Positions 33,301-42,657 of a stretch of DNA of 64,000 bases are shown piece by piece. How positions within the stretch are numbered: the stretch's first letter is position 1; each line of letters begins with the position of its first letter. The notes beneath the pieces are model-generated. The model ran no database searches. It saw nothing but the letters and a program-made list of their open reading frames with translations, and was not told the origin of the DNA. The translations under genes and the position numbers were made by a program. This stretch comes from Blastococcus tunisiensis (lineage in GTDB: Bacteria > Actinomycetota > Actinomycetes > Mycobacteriales > Geodermatophilaceae), in contig NZ_FOND01000018.1 in the NCBI RefSeq assembly GCF_900112815.1, forward strand, positions 22,882 to 86,881. Direction: 5' to 3'.

Positions 33301-34194
33301 TCAGGCGCCGGCGCTCTCCCGCGCCTCGTCGTCGGCGATCTCCTCGGCGCCCCGGCGGCGGAAGAGCCGGGAGCCGGGGAAGCCCTTCACGATCTGGCGC
33401 ATGTCCTGCACGGTGTCGACCAGGTCGTGCACGTCGGTGCCGACCGACCCCAGCGTCTCCAGGACGGGCAGGATGTCCTCGTCCAGGTGGACGACCAGCT
33501 GGGGGAGCCGGTCGATGAGGGTGATGAGCGCATCGACCTCCCCAGGGTCGAACGAGGCCGCCAGGCGCCTCATCGACGGCGCCAGGGCGGTCAGCGCCGG
33601 CTCGTAGTCGGCCAGCATCGGCTCGACCCGGCCGACCATGTCCTCGGCGCGGCCGACGAGCGAATCGGCGCGGGCGGCGGTGCCGCCCACCGCGGCGATG
33701 GCCTCGTCCGCCTTCGCCCGGGTCGCTCCCACGCCGGCGATGGCCTCGTCCGCGGCCAGCCGGGTCCGCTCGACGCCGGCGATGGCCGCGTCGGCCGAGG
33801 CGCGGGTGTCGGCGACGCCGGCGATGGCGGCGTCGGCCTTGGCCCGGGTCGCCGCGACGCCGGCGATGGCCTCGTCCGCGGTCGCCCTGGTCTCCGCGAC
33901 GCCGGCGATGGCCGCGTCGGCCTTGGCCCGGGTCGCCGCGACGCCGGCGATGGCCTCGTCCGCGGTCGCCCGGGTCCGCTCGATGCCGCTGATCGCCGCG
34001 TCGGCGCGGTCGACGATCGTGTCGACCCGGTCGAGGACCCCGGACACCCGGCGCAGCAGCTCTTCCATCTGCCCCACCGCGGCACCGACCCGCGGCACGA
34101 GGTCGAGCGCGTCGGAGAACCCGTCGCGCACACCTCCCACGGCGTTCAGCAGATCGGACGGGCCCGGCACCGAGGGCAGTTTCACCGGCCACAC
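33301..34194 (-). CDS. Coiled-coil protein with seven 14-residue repeats
   Basis: 297 residues, no signal peptide or clear membrane helix. Residues about 69-167 are seven tandem 14-residue units of the type TRAKADAAIAGVAE, with two heptads per unit and alanine at core positions, so a long coiled coil is expected. Flanking parts are helical too: EELLRRVSGVLDRVDTIVDRAD before, and an acidic helical region after that ends in a basic patch FRRRG. It recalls apolipoprotein-like or phasin-like amphipathic proteins, but I cannot name a family. GTG 34194 (a GTG at 34185 is also possible). Confidence 0.7.
   Translation of the reverse strand: MWPVKLPSVPGPSDLLNAVGGVRDGFSDALDLVPRVGAAVGQMEELLRRVSGVLDRVDTIVDRADAAISGIERTRATADEAIAGVAATRAKADAAIAGVAETRATADEAIAGVAATRAKADAAIAGVADTRASADAAIAGVERTRLAADEAIAGVGATRAKADEAIAAVGGTAARADSLVGRAEDMVGRVEPMLADYEPALTALAPSMRRLAASFDPGEVDALITLIDRLPQLVVHLDEDILPVLETLGSVGTDVHDLVDTVQDMRQIVKGFPGSRLFRRRGAEEIADDEARESAGA
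33695..33988 (-). repeat. Seven tandem 42-bp coding repeats
   Basis: Units begin at 33695, 33737, 33779, 33821, 33863, 33905 and 33947, each with GCGATGGC at its plus-strand start; a decayed eighth follows. Units 4 and 6 differ at one base and units 5 and 7 are also alike, so an 84-bp pair has duplicated. Confidence 0.9.
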
Positions 34195-34355
34195 GCTACG
34201 CAGCGAACCGGTGGCGCACTATTCGATCGGGTGCCTCCTCGCTCCACCGGGGGTGCCCCGGCCGCGCGTCCGGCCCGCTGCCGGCCCGCACCACCCGTAT
34301 CGTCGGGAGCAGGCCGCGACGGGGGCCGGCAACGGGCAGGGACGACGACGAGAAG

Positions 34356-36296
34356 GTGTCGACACCGGTGGGGGAACAGCCGACGCGGGACGCCGGGGAC
34401 TCCGGCGGCCCCCGCGGCGGCTCGGGACGCTCGCGGCGGGGCCACGACGGCGACCGCAGCGGCGCGCAGGCGGTGACCGTCGAGCAGCTGCTGGCCCGCC
34501 AGGGCAGCGCGGTCGGCCAGGGCAACGCGGTCGGCCGTCGCCGGGCCGCCCGCCGGGTCGAGGACCCCCCGCTGCGGGCCCCGGACGAGCCGCCTCCGGT
34601 CGTCCGTGCCGGCCTGCCGCCGGTGCCCGGTGGGAACGCCGCGGCGCGGCAGGCGGGTCTGCCCCCCGTTCCGGACGCCGGGCACCCCGTGCAGCGGGCC
34701 GCTCTGCCGCCGGTGCCCCCGGCTGCCGCTCCACCGGCCGGCTGGGAGCCGGACGCCCGCCCCTCGCGACGCAGCGGCCCCATCCCGCCGCTCCCCGGCA
34801 CGGTCCCGCCCCCGCCGGTGGACCGTCGACGTCGTCCCCCGCCACGTCCCCCGGTGGGCCCCGGCCGGCGGCGGCTGACCCGCGTGCTGGGCGCGCTCGG
34901 CGTGGTCGTGGGCGTGGTGCTGCTCTACCACCTGGGGCTGTACTTCTACATCGACCAGAAGATCGACCGGGTCGACGCCCTCGCCGTCGACGGGCCGGAG
35001 ATCCTCGCGCCGATGCTGCAGGCCGGCGACGAGACCTACCTGGTCGTCGGCACCGGGGTGCCGGGCCAGACGGGCACGGCGTCCGTCGCGACGCTCCTGG
35101 CGTCCGTCTCGGCCGACGGGGACCGGGCGGTCCTGGTCAGCTTCCCGCCGACGGCGCTGGTGGACACCCCGGCCTGCCGCACGCCGGACGGCTCGCTGCG
35201 GAACCCGACCACGGAGGCCTTCGCCGCCTCCCTGCTGGAGGGTGGCCCCGGCTGCATGCTCCGGGCCGTCCAGCAGCTGTCCGGCCTGCGGGTCGACCAC
35301 TACCTCGGCGTCGACCTGGCCGGGCTCCCGGGGATGGTCGACGCCCTGGGCAGCGTCCCGGTCTGCGTCACCCCCTCGCAGGCGACCGCCGCCGCGGCGA
35401 CCCCCCTGCCGGCCGGCTACTCCGAGATCTCGGGGAGCGCGGCGGCCGGGTACCTGCAGCCCGGGGACGGCGGCGCGGACGTGGCGGGCACCGCGGTCGC
35501 CGAGCGGGCCCAGCGGTTGCTGACGTCGACGCTCCGGGCGGCGATGTCGACGGGCACGCTGCTCGACCCGCTCACCCTGAACCGCTTCCTCAACCGCGCC
35601 GCCGAGTCCCTCACCGTCGACGAGCAGACCACCCTCGGCGATCTCCGGGGGCTGGCGGCCAGCCTCGGCGACCTCTCCGGGAACGCGGTGCAGCGCGCCG
35701 GTCTGCCGGTGGCCCAGGTCGGCTACGTGCCGGCCGGCACGGACCAGGCCTACGTGATCCTCGATGGCGCGGGTACCCGTGCGCTGTTCGACGCGGTCAT
35801 CGAGGGCACCCAGGTCCCCGAGGAGTTCCTCCTCGTCCCGGAGGAGAGCGCGCCGGCCGAGGAGCCCCCGGCCGCTGACGTGCCGCAGGCGCCCGAACCC
35901 GCTGTGGACAGCGGACCGACCGTCCCGCCGTCTGCGGTGACGGTCGACGTGCTCAACGGCACCGGGACGACGGGGCTCGCGGCGACCGTCGCGGACCTCA
36001 TGCGGGGCCAGGGCTTCGTGGTGGGTGCGGTCGGGAACGAGCCGGGTGCGGTGACCGGGACCGTCGTCCGCCACGGAGCGGACGCCGCCGAGCAGGCGCG
36101 CACGGTCGCGGCAGCGGTGCCCGGCGCGGTGCTGGAGCCCAGCGACGACATCGGGAACACCGTGCAGCTGGTCATCGGGCCCGGCTACTCCACGGTCGTC
36201 CCGGTGACCCTCGCCCCGGCGCCCGAGGCCGTGGCGGCGGACGTGCCCGAGCCCGCCGCAGCCGAACCGGAGCCGGCCACGCCCGTCAGCTGCTGA
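34356..36296 (+). CDS. LytR-CpsA-Psr-type protein with LytR_C domain, degenerate active site
   Basis: 646 residues: a Pro/Arg-rich cytosolic N-terminus (about 1-170), one membrane helix (TRVLGALGVVVGVVLLYHLG), an LCP domain (about 210-430) and a LytR_C domain (about 525-615, VTVDVLNGTGTTGLAATVADL). LCP enzymes move glycopolymers from lipid carriers to peptidoglycan. The fold signature RVDHYLGVDLAGLPGMVDALG is kept, but the usual RSDT strand reads GTASVATLL and the catalytic PRD reads PPT, so the active-site Arg residues seem lost. It may bind lipid-linked glycans without ligating them. Start GTG 34356. Confidence 0.8.
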   Translation: MSTPVGEQPTRDAGDSGGPRGGSGRSRRGHDGDRSGAQAVTVEQLLARQGSAVGQGNAVGRRRAARRVEDPPLRAPDEPPPVVRAGLPPVPGGNAAARQAGLPPVPDAGHPVQRAALPPVPPAAAPPAGWEPDARPSRRSGPIPPLPGTVPPPPVDRRRRPPPRPPVGPGRRRLTRVLGALGVVVGVVLLYHLGLYFYIDQKIDRVDALAVDGPEILAPMLQAGDETYLVVGTGVPGQTGTASVATLLASVSADGDRAVLVSFPPTALVDTPACRTPDGSLRNPTTEAFAASLLEGGPGCMLRAVQQLSGLRVDHYLGVDLAGLPGMVDALGSVPVCVTPSQATAAAATPLPAGYSEISGSAAAGYLQPGDGGADVAGTAVAERAQRLLTSTLRAAMSTGTLLDPLTLNRFLNRAAESLTVDEQTTLGDLRGLAASLGDLSGNAVQRAGLPVAQVGYVPAGTDQAYVILDGAGTRALFDAVIEGTQVPEEFLLVPEESAPAEEPPAADVPQAPEPAVDSGPTVPPSAVTVDVLNGTGTTGLAATVADLMRGQGFVVGAVGNEPGAVTGTVVRHGADAAEQARTVAAAVPGAVLEPSDDIGNTVQLVIGPGYSTVVPVTLAPAPEAVAADVPEPAAAEPEPATPVSC

Positions 36297-36359
36297 GTGG
36301 TCACACCCCGTTCACCCGCCCGGCGTCTGGACGACCCGGCCGGGGGTAGGCCTCCGCGC

Positions 36360-36596
36360 ATGTCGATGATGCCGCCGCCCTTCAGCGCCGATCCGTCCGA
36401 CGAGGGAATCCCAGCCGCGGACCCGGGTCAGGGTGCCCCGGAGACGGCACCGGGGTTCGGGGTCGAGGAGGAGGAACCCGACGTGCCGGCCGGCGACGAG
36501 GACGACGAAGGGCGGCCCGCTACAGGCGAGCCGCCCTTCCACACCCCCGATCCCGCTGAGATCGGGGAGCCTCAGCCGAAGCGGCCCGAGATGTAG
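36360..36596 (+). CDS. Doubtful small acidic ORF overlapping the pstB end
   Basis: 78 residues, very acidic and Pro-rich ([18 protein letters not shown]). Its last third is made from two terminator-like hairpins and it overlaps the convergent pstB end by 25 bases. Codon use fits, but the overlap with terminators and lack of a ribosome binding site make it doubtful. Confidence 0.3.
   Translation: MSMMPPPFSADPSDEGIPAADPGQGAPETAPGFGVEEEEPDVPAGDEDDEGRPATGEPPFHTPDPAEIGEPQPKRPEM
36507..36539. terminator. Second hairpin beyond the pst operon
   Basis: GAAGGGCGGC at 36507-36516 pairs perfectly with GCCGCCCTTC at 36530-36539 around a 13-base loop, 33 bases past the pstB stop on the minus strand. Confidence 0.5.
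36545..36567. terminator. First hairpin terminator of the pst operon
   Basis: CCCCGATC at 36545-36552 pairs with GATCGGGG at 36560-36567 around a 7-base loop, 5 bases beyond the pstB stop on the minus strand. Confidence 0.6.
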
Positions 36597-37351
36597 TCCT
36601 CGGTGGCCTTCTCGTCCGGGTTGCTGAAGATCTTCTCGGTCGGGTTGAACTCGATCAGCCGGCCCGGCTGGCCGACGCCGTTGAGGTTGAAGAAGCCGGT
36701 CTGCTGGCTCACCCGGGCGGCCTGCTGCATGTTGTGCGTGACGATGACGATGGTGAACCGCTCCTTGAGCTCGGTCATCAGGTCCTCGATGGCCAGCGTG
36801 GAGATCGGGTCGAGCGCGGAGCAGGGTTCGTCCATGAGCAGGACGTCGGGCTCGACGGCGATGGCCCGGGCGATGCAGAGCCGCTGCTGCTGTCCGCCGG
36901 ACAGCCCCGAGCCCGGCCGGTCGAGGCGGTCCTTGACCTCCTCCCAGAGGTTGGCGCCCCGCAGCGAGCGCTCGACCAGCTCGTCGGTGGCCGCTTTGCT
37001 CATCTTCTTGGCGTTGAGCCGCATGCCGGCGGCGACGTTGTCGTAGATCGACATCGTCGGGAACGGGTTCGGCCGCTGGAACACCATCCCGATCTGCCGG
37101 CGGACGGTCACCGGGTCGGTGTCCGGGGCGTAGAGGTCCTGGCCGTCCATGACGACCTTGCCCTCCACCCGGGCGCCCGGGATGACCTCGTGCATGCGGT
37201 TGATCGACCGGAGGAACGTCGACTTGCCGCAGCCGGAGGGCCCGATGAGCGCGGTGATGCTGCGCGGCTCGATGGAGACGTTCACGCCCTGGACGGCGAG
37301 GAACTTGCCGTAGTAGATGTCGAGGTCGGATACGTCGATGCGCTTGGCCAC
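36572..37351 (-). CDS. pstB: Phosphate ABC transporter ATP-binding protein
   Basis: 259 residues. Walker [10 protein letters not shown] at 37-45, Q-loop VFQRPNPFP, signature LSGGQQQR, Walker [13 protein letters not shown] and the H-loop His in VTHNMQQA are all present. It powers high-affinity phosphate uptake through PstAC. GTG 37351 follows AGGAAGGGACC. Last gene of pstSCAB; phoU is not in the window. In M. tuberculosis the equivalent is PhoT (Rv0820), also next to mshD. Confidence 0.96.
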   Translation of the reverse strand: MAKRIDVSDLDIYYGKFLAVQGVNVSIEPRSITALIGPSGCGKSTFLRSINRMHEVIPGARVEGKVVMDGQDLYAPDTDPVTVRRQIGMVFQRPNPFPTMSIYDNVAAGMRLNAKKMSKAATDELVERSLRGANLWEEVKDRLDRPGSGLSGGQQQRLCIARAIAVEPDVLLMDEPCSALDPISTLAIEDLMTELKERFTIVIVTHNMQQAARVSQQTGFFNLNGVGQPGRLIEFNPTEKIFSNPDEKATEDYISGRFG

Positions 37352-37380
37352 GGGGTGGTCCCTTCCTGGCTGGAGCTGGT

Positions 37381-38460
37381 TCAGCGACTGGTCTTGGGAG
37401 CGAAGAAGCGGCTGATCAGGCGGGCGACCACGTTGAGGCCCATGACCAGCATGATGAGGATGAGCGCCGCCGTCCAGGCCCGGTCGATGGCGTTCTCCGG
37501 CGGCACGCCCGGCTGGGTGAGCTGGTAGAAGGCGTAGACGGGCAGCGTGGCCATGCGGCCCTCGAACGGGTTGAGGTTCGTCCCGTTGGTGATGCCGACC
37601 GTCACCAGCAGCGGTGCGGTCTCGCCGATGACCCGCGCGATGGCCAGCGTGACGCCGGTGCCCAGGCCGGCGATGGCCGTCGGGAGCACCACCTTCACGA
37701 TGGTGCGCCACTTGGGCACGCCCAGGGCGTACGCGGCCTCGCGCAGCTCGTTGGGGACCAGCTTGAGGACCTCTTCGGCCGAGCGGACGACCACCGGGAT
37801 CATCAGCACCGAGAGGGCGACGGCGCCCATGATGCCGAGCCGGATGCCGGCCCCGAAGAAGATGACGAACAGGGCGTAGGCGAAGAGGCCGGCGACGATC
37901 GAGGGGATGCCGGTCATCACGTCGACGAAGAAGGTGATCGCCCGCTTGAGCCGGCCGGAGCCGTACTCGACGAGGTAGATCGCCGTGAGCAGCCCGATCG
38001 GCACGGAGATCAGCGTGGTGAGCAGCGTGATGATCAGCGTGCCCATGATGGCGTGGTAGGCCCCACCTCCCTCGCCGATGACGCCGACGAGGGAGGCGCC
38101 GAAGAACTCGCCGTCGAAGCGCAGCACGCCCCGGCGGATGACCTCGTAGGCCAGGGACACCAGCGGGACCATGGCGATGCCGAAGGCGCTCGAGACCAGG
38201 CAGGTGACCAGCCGGTCGACGGCCCGCCGCGGGCCCTCGACGATCCGTGACGCGACGTACAGACCTGCGGTCCCGATGACGACGGTGTAGATCACCAGCA
38301 GGACGACGTTGGTGCTGGTGGCCAGGCCGACCAGGTACGCCACGGCCAGTGCCGCGACGAAGGCGGCCCAGGGCGCCCAGCGGGGCAGCCGCCCGCCCGG
38401 GCGCTGCTCGGGTGCCGGCGCGACGTCGGTGGCGGGCCCCTGCGCGGTCGACGTGCTCAT
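37381..38460 (-). CDS. pstA: Phosphate ABC transporter permease PstA
   Basis: 359 residues, longer than E. coli PstA because of an N-terminal segment with two or three extra membrane helices. The EAA loop region reads [23 protein letters not shown], with the core [13 protein letters not shown] contacting PstB. Forms the phosphate channel with PstC. ATG 38460 overlaps the pstC stop by one base (TGATG). Confidence 0.94.
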   Translation of the reverse strand: MSTSTAQGPATDVAPAPEQRPGGRLPRWAPWAAFVAALAVAYLVGLATSTNVVLLVIYTVVIGTAGLYVASRIVEGPRRAVDRLVTCLVSSAFGIAMVPLVSLAYEVIRRGVLRFDGEFFGASLVGVIGEGGGAYHAIMGTLIITLLTTLISVPIGLLTAIYLVEYGSGRLKRAITFFVDVMTGIPSIVAGLFAYALFVIFFGAGIRLGIMGAVALSVLMIPVVVRSAEEVLKLVPNELREAAYALGVPKWRTIVKVVLPTAIAGLGTGVTLAIARVIGETAPLLVTVGITNGTNLNPFEGRMATLPVYAFYQLTQPGVPPENAIDRAWTAALILIMLVMGLNVVARLISRFFAPKTSR

Positions 38461-39413
38461 CAGTTGGCTCCGGAGAAGTCGGCCCGGCGGTTGACGATCC
38501 ACCGGGCGAGCATGTTCACCAGCAGCGTGATGACGAAGAGCACCAGCCCGCTGGCGATGAGCGTGTTCACGTCGATCCCGGTGGACTCGGGGAACTGCAG
38601 TGCGATGTTGGCCGCGATGGTCTGCGGGTTCGCACTCGAGATCAGCGCGAAGGTGATCCCGGCGGCGGAGCCGGAGAGGATGATCGCCACGGCCATGGTC
38701 TCGCCCAGCGCGCGGCCGAGCCCCAGCATGGCGCCGCCGATGATGCCGGACTTCCCGTACGGAATCACCGCCATCTTGATCATCTCCCAGCGGGTGGCGC
38801 CCAGGGCGAGCGCGGCCTCCGTGTGCAACGTGGGCACCTGGCTGAAGACCTCGCGGGAGATGGCGCTGACGATCGGCAGGATCATGACGGCGAGGACGAG
38901 GCCGATCGTCAGCATCGTCCGTCCCGTGGGGGAGACGGGGCCGGCGAAGAGCGGGATGAACCCGAGGTTCTCCTCGAGCCAGCGGTAGAAGGGCACCAGT
39001 CGCGGTGCGAGCCAGGCGATGCCCCAGAAGCCGTAGACGATGCTCGGGATGGCGGCGAGCAGATCGACCACGTAGCCCAGGACCTGGGCCAGCCGGCGCG
39101 GCGCGTAGTGGGTGATGAACAGCGCGATGCCGACGGCCAGCGGGGTGGCCACCAGGAGCGCGATGGCCGCCGACAGCAGTGTGCCGAAGATGAGCGGCCA
39201 GACGTAGGAGGCCAGCCCTCCCTCGCCCGGGATCTCCTCCGCCGGCGCGGTCAGCGCCGGGAAGGACTCGGCGAGGAGGAAGAGGGTCACCCCGGCGAGG
39301 ATGACGAGGATCAGGATCCCGGCGCCCTTGGCGCTGAGGGAGAAGATCCGGTCGCCGGGCCGCCGGACGGGGGGAGGAGCCGTCGGCTCCTGTGGTGGGC
39401 TGGTGACTGTCAC
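38460..39413 (-). CDS. pstC: Phosphate ABC transporter permease PstC
   Basis: 317 residues, about six membrane helices. [10 protein letters not shown] and the EAA loop [19 protein letters not shown] are characteristic. It pairs with PstA. GTG 39413 begins after a 119-base gap from pstS that holds a strong hairpin, so pstC-A-B may be made at a lower level than pstS. Confidence 0.94.
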   Translation of the reverse strand: MTVTSPPQEPTAPPPVRRPGDRIFSLSAKGAGILILVILAGVTLFLLAESFPALTAPAEEIPGEGGLASYVWPLIFGTLLSAAIALLVATPLAVGIALFITHYAPRRLAQVLGYVVDLLAAIPSIVYGFWGIAWLAPRLVPFYRWLEENLGFIPLFAGPVSPTGRTMLTIGLVLAVMILPIVSAISREVFSQVPTLHTEAALALGATRWEMIKMAVIPYGKSGIIGGAMLGLGRALGETMAVAIILSGSAAGITFALISSANPQTIAANIALQFPESTGIDVNTLIASGLVLFVITLLVNMLARWIVNRRADFSGAN

Positions 39414-39479
39414 CGGTGCTCCGTCTGCTGGGCTTCGGTCAGTGCCGTCGTGGAGTCGTGCTCGCCCGGAACGGGCGGC

Positions 39480-39519
39480 GCGACGGCCCGGGACGTCGTC
39501 AGACGCTCCGGGCCGTCGC
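39480..39519. terminator. Hairpin between pstS and pstC (partial terminator or RNA stabiliser)
   Basis: GCGACGGCCCGG at 39480-39491 pairs perfectly with CCGGGCCGTCGC at 39508-39519. Known pst operons often attenuate after pstS so that the binding protein is made in excess. Confidence 0.5.
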
Positions 39520-39532
39520 TGATGGTGCCTGA

Positions 39533-40636
39533 TCAGGCAGCGGTGATGGCGTCGATCGCCGACTGGGCCTGCTCGCGCAGGGCGTCGGAGATGGGCGCGG
39601 AACCGGCTGCCTCGGCGGCCGCCTGCTGGCCGTCCTCGCTGACCACGTAGGTCATGAAGTCCTTGACCAGGTCGGCGGTCTCCTGGTCCTCGTACTCGAT
39701 GCAGCCCACGTGGTAGCTGATCAGCACGATCGGGTAGTTGCCGGACTCCGTGGTGTCGCGGGCCAGCTCGATGGCGAAGTCGTACTCGCCGCGGCCCTCG
39801 AGGGTCTCGGAGTTCTCCACGACGGCGGCGGCGGACTCGGCGGTCGGCTCCACGAACTCCTCGCCCACGCCGATGTTGGCCACACCGAGGTCGCCGGCCT
39901 GGCTCAGGTCGGCGTAGCCGATCGAGCCGGCACCGGCCTCGACGGCGCTGACGACCCCGGACGTGCCCTGGGCGGCCTCGCCACCGGACACCGGCCAGTC
40001 GCCGCTGGGCTCGTGCGGCCACGCCTCACCGGCCGCGGCGGCCAGGTACTCGGTGAAGTTCTCGGTGGTGCCGGACTCGTCGGAGCGGTTCACCGGGGTG
40101 ATCGCCTGGTCCGGCAGGGTCGCGTCCGGGTTGTCGGCGGCGATGGCCGGGTCGTTCCAGGTGGTGATCTGCTGGTTGAAGATCCCGGCGACCGTCTCGG
40201 GCGAGAGGTTCAGGTCCTCGACGCCCTCGAGGTTGTAGACGACGGCGATCGGCGCGATGTAGTTCGGGAGCTCGAAGATCCCCGAGGCGCCGCAGCGCTC
40301 CTCGGCCTCGGCGAGCTCCTCCTCGTCCAGCGCGGCGTCGGAGCCGGCGAAGTCGGTGCCGCCGGCGAGGAACTGCTCGCGCCCGCCGCCCGAGCCCACG
40401 GGGTCGTAGTTGACCGTCACGTCGGGCTGGACGCTGTTGTACCCGGCCGACCAGCCCTGCATGGCGGCCTGCTGGCTGCTCGCGCCGGCGCCGACGAGCG
40501 TGCCGCTCAGCCCGCCGTCCTCGCCGCTGCTGGAGGCGTTGTCCGTCTCGTTGGATGCGCCGCACGCGGTGAGCGCGAGGGTGCTGGCGAGCGCCACGGA
40601 GAGCGTGGTGGCGCGCGTCTTGGTGCTGAGCTTCAA
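39533..40636 (-). CDS. pstS: Phosphate-binding lipoprotein PstS
   Basis: 367 residues. Lipoprotein signal LKLSTKTRATTLSVALAST followed by LALTAC with Cys25 as anchor, then the phosphate-binding fold: GAGASSQQAAMQGW, NYDPVGSGGG and RSDESGTTENFTEYL hold the ligand residues. TTG at 40636 is chosen because it gives a compact signal peptide and has GAGAGG about 10 bases upstream; an ATG at 40681 would add 15 residues in front. A tandem PHO box lies upstream. Confidence 0.92.
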   Translation of the reverse strand: MKLSTKTRATTLSVALASTLALTACGASNETDNASSSGEDGGLSGTLVGAGASSQQAAMQGWSAGYNSVQPDVTVNYDPVGSGGGREQFLAGGTDFAGSDAALDEEELAEAEERCGASGIFELPNYIAPIAVVYNLEGVEDLNLSPETVAGIFNQQITTWNDPAIAADNPDATLPDQAITPVNRSDESGTTENFTEYLAAAAGEAWPHEPSGDWPVSGGEAAQGTSGVVSAVEAGAGSIGYADLSQAGDLGVANIGVGEEFVEPTAESAAAVVENSETLEGRGEYDFAIELARDTTESGNYPIVLISYHVGCIEYEDQETADLVKDFMTYVVSEDGQQAAAEAAGSAPISDALREQAQSAIDAITAA

Positions 40637-40697
40637 CTCAGGTGCCTCTCGACATTTGCCCGGACGATTTCCAGGCAGCATGGGACCGACGAGAGGA

Positions 40698-40754
40698 AAG
40701 CTAGGGAGCCGAGGTGGCGCGCTCCGGGTGGTCAGGTGAACGGCAGGTGAACGG
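40698..40754 (-). promoter_or_regulatory. pstS promoter with tandem PHO box
   Basis: On the minus strand, two perfect 11-base units (plus-strand CAGGTGAACGG at 40733-40743 and 40744-40754) read GTTCACC as in actinobacterial PhoP boxes. TAGCTT at 40703-40698 is a fair -10. A third unit, TTGGTGAACGG, lies at 40799-40809, five helical repeats further up. Confidence 0.75.
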
Positions 40755-40788
40755 CGGCCGAGAGATCACCGACGGCACGTGCGACGGA

Positions 40789-40959
40789 TCACATCCGGTT
40801 GGTGAACGGGGTGCCCCGAGCGCTCGCAGCGGCCAGGCCGTTGTCGCGGCCGACGGGGCAGCCGGTGTCGGCCAGTGCCACGGGGAAGGTGTAGTAGAGG
40901 ACGCCCCAGCTGGTGATCTGGGTGATCGACAGCGCGAGGAGGACGCGCCGGGGCTGCAT
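40789..40959 (-). pseudogene. Remnant of an MFS transporter N-terminus
   Basis: A 56-codon frame starts MQPRRVLLALSITQITSW and continues GVLYYTFPVALADTGCPVG. This is the first helix of a common actinobacterial MFS family (typical form VLLALxxTQxTSWGVLYYAFPV), then about 20 unrelated residues to a stop. The other eleven helices are gone. It lies 11 bases after mshD and its end contains the outermost PHO-box unit. Confidence 0.65.
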
Positions 40960-40970
40960 CGTCGCGACGG

Positions 40971-41900
40971 TCAGCCGCCGGAGGAGGGTGCGACGACCTC
41001 CCGGGCGGGGGCCCGGTGCCAGGCGACGTCGACGGCGAAACGGCGGAAGCCGCGGCTCTCGTAGAGCCGCACGGCCGCGGTGTTGTCCTCCTCCACGTAC
41101 AGGAGGACCTGCCGGAGGCCCCGCTCGCGCAGGTGCACGAGCCCGAGGTCGGTGAGCGCCCGGCCGAGGGCCATGCCCTGGGCGTCGGGGTCGATGCCGA
41201 GCACGTAGATCTCGCCGACCGGCTCGTCGGCGACGTCCCCCGAGGGGTGCACCTTGGTCCAGTGCGAGCCCAGCAGGACGCCGTCGTCCCCGGGCTCCCC
41301 CCGCCAGGCCATGAGGAACCCGTCGGGGTCGAACCACGGCTCGGTCTCCCGCCGCTCCAGGTCCTGCCGCGTCATCCGCCCCTGCTCCGGGTGCCAGGCG
41401 AACGCACGGGAGTTGACCCGCACCCAGGCCTCCTCGTCGCGCCCGGGCGAGAAGGGGAGGACCTGCACGCCGTCGGGCAGCGCGGGGCGCTGGTCGAGGT
41501 CGGCGGCGGCGAGGTCCGGCAGCCGCATCTGCAGCAGCACGCGGGCCCGGGTGAACCCGTGCGGGCGCAGGAGCGCCGCGGAACCGGGCAGGTCGCCGTG
41601 CGCCCACAGGTTCAGCGGCCGGTCTCCGGCCAGGTCGAGGAGCTGCCGCAACAGGGCGCGGCCGAGGCCGCGGCGCCGGTGGTCGGGGTGCACCACGAGC
41701 TCCGCGGCGCCGTCGTCGTACCGCGCGTAGCCGGCCAGCGCGCCGTCGTCGTGGACGACCAGGTCGTGGCCGCCAGGTGAGCCGTGCCGCAGCCGGAGCT
41801 CGGCGTCCTCGGACACCGGCCGGACGCCGTCGGTGGCCGTGGCGGCGTCGAGCAGGGCGAGGACCGCGTCGACGTCGACGGCGGACGGGGAGGAGGTCAC
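40971..41900 (-). CDS. mshD: Mycothiol synthase
   Basis: 309 residues of two GNAT domains, the family's normal plan. It acetylates Cys-GlcN-Ins with acetyl-CoA, the last step of mycothiol synthesis. The first domain has VVHPDHRRRGLGRALL and the second VLGIDPDAQGMALGRALTDLG as acetyl-CoA loops. The C-terminal YVEEDNTAAVRLYESRGF is strongly typical. GTG 41900 starts 7 bases after glnR on the same strand, so they are co-transcribed, as in other actinobacteria. Confidence 0.93.
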   Translation of the reverse strand: MTSSPSAVDVDAVLALLDAATATDGVRPVSEDAELRLRHGSPGGHDLVVHDDGALAGYARYDDGAAELVVHPDHRRRGLGRALLRQLLDLAGDRPLNLWAHGDLPGSAALLRPHGFTRARVLLQMRLPDLAAADLDQRPALPDGVQVLPFSPGRDEEAWVRVNSRAFAWHPEQGRMTRQDLERRETEPWFDPDGFLMAWRGEPGDDGVLLGSHWTKVHPSGDVADEPVGEIYVLGIDPDAQGMALGRALTDLGLVHLRERGLRQVLLYVEEDNTAAVRLYESRGFRRFAVDVAWHRAPAREVVAPSSGG

Positions 41901-41907
41901 CCGGTCA

Positions 41908-42657
41908 TCAGACCAGTTCGGCGTCCGCCCGGTCGTCCGGGGCCGCGGCCTGGGCGGCGGCCTTGGCGGTCGCGTCGGCGACCTGCTGGTCGAGCTTGTA
42001 GCCGACGTTGCGGACGGTGCCGATCAGCGCCTCGTGCTCGGTGCCCAGCTTGGCGCGCAGCCGGCGGACGTGGACGTCGACCGTGCGGGTGCCACCGAAG
42101 TAGTCGTAGCCCCAGATCTCCTGCAGCAGCTGGGCGCGGGAGAAGACCCGGCCCGGGTGCTGCGCGAGGTACTTGAGCAGCTCGAACTCCTTGTAGGTGA
42201 GGTCGAGCGGGCGGCCGCGCAGCTTGGCGGAGTAGCTGTGCTCGTCGATCACCAGCTCGCCGGCCTGCGTGACGCCGCCGTCGTTGCCGTCGGCCGGGGT
42301 GGTGGCGGCCAGCCGGCGGGCGGCGGCCCACTTCAGCCGGGCGTCGACCTCGGCCGGGCCCGCGGTGTCGAGCAGGACGTCGTCGACGCCCCAGTCGGCC
42401 GAGAGGGCGACGAGGCCGCCCTCGGAGAGGACGGCGACCAGCGAGGCGGCGACCCCCGTGGAGGAGAGCAGGCCGCAGAGGGTGCGGGCCTGGATCAGGT
42501 CGTGGCGGGCGTCGACGAGGACGACGTCCCCGGAGTCCCCGTCGAGCAGGCTGGAGAGCTCGGGGGCGACGACGCGCACCTGGTGGGCCAGCAGCCCCAG
42601 CGCGGGCAGCACCTCGGTCGTGGCCTGGCGGGCCGCGGTCATGAGCACGAGTCGCAT
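41908..42657 (-). CDS. glnR: GlnR-family global nitrogen regulator
   Basis: 249 residues: an atypical receiver-like domain ([22 protein letters not shown] is diagnostic in its core [15 protein letters not shown]; Asp49 in [10 protein letters not shown] remains) and an OmpR-type winged helix ([20 protein letters not shown] to [18 protein letters not shown] in two parts). GlnR is an orphan regulator that controls glnA, amtB and nitrate/nitrite genes without a sensor kinase. A C-terminal Ala-rich tail is extra. ATG 42657 follows GAAGGAGACTTC. It leads glnR-mshD. Confidence 0.92.
   Translation of the reverse strand: MRLVLMTAARQATTEVLPALGLLAHQVRVVAPELSSLLDGDSGDVVLVDARHDLIQARTLCGLLSSTGVAASLVAVLSEGGLVALSADWGVDDVLLDTAGPAEVDARLKWAAARRLAATTPADGNDGGVTQAGELVIDEHSYSAKLRGRPLDLTYKEFELLKYLAQHPGRVFSRAQLLQEIWGYDYFGGTRTVDVHVRRLRAKLGTEHEALIGTVRNVGYKLDQQVADATAKAAAQAAAPDDRADAELV

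Noticed and set aside
33695..33988. Regularly spaced repeats as a CRISPR array
   Set aside because: Units are in frame, have no distinct spacers and code for coiled-coil heptads; no cas genes.
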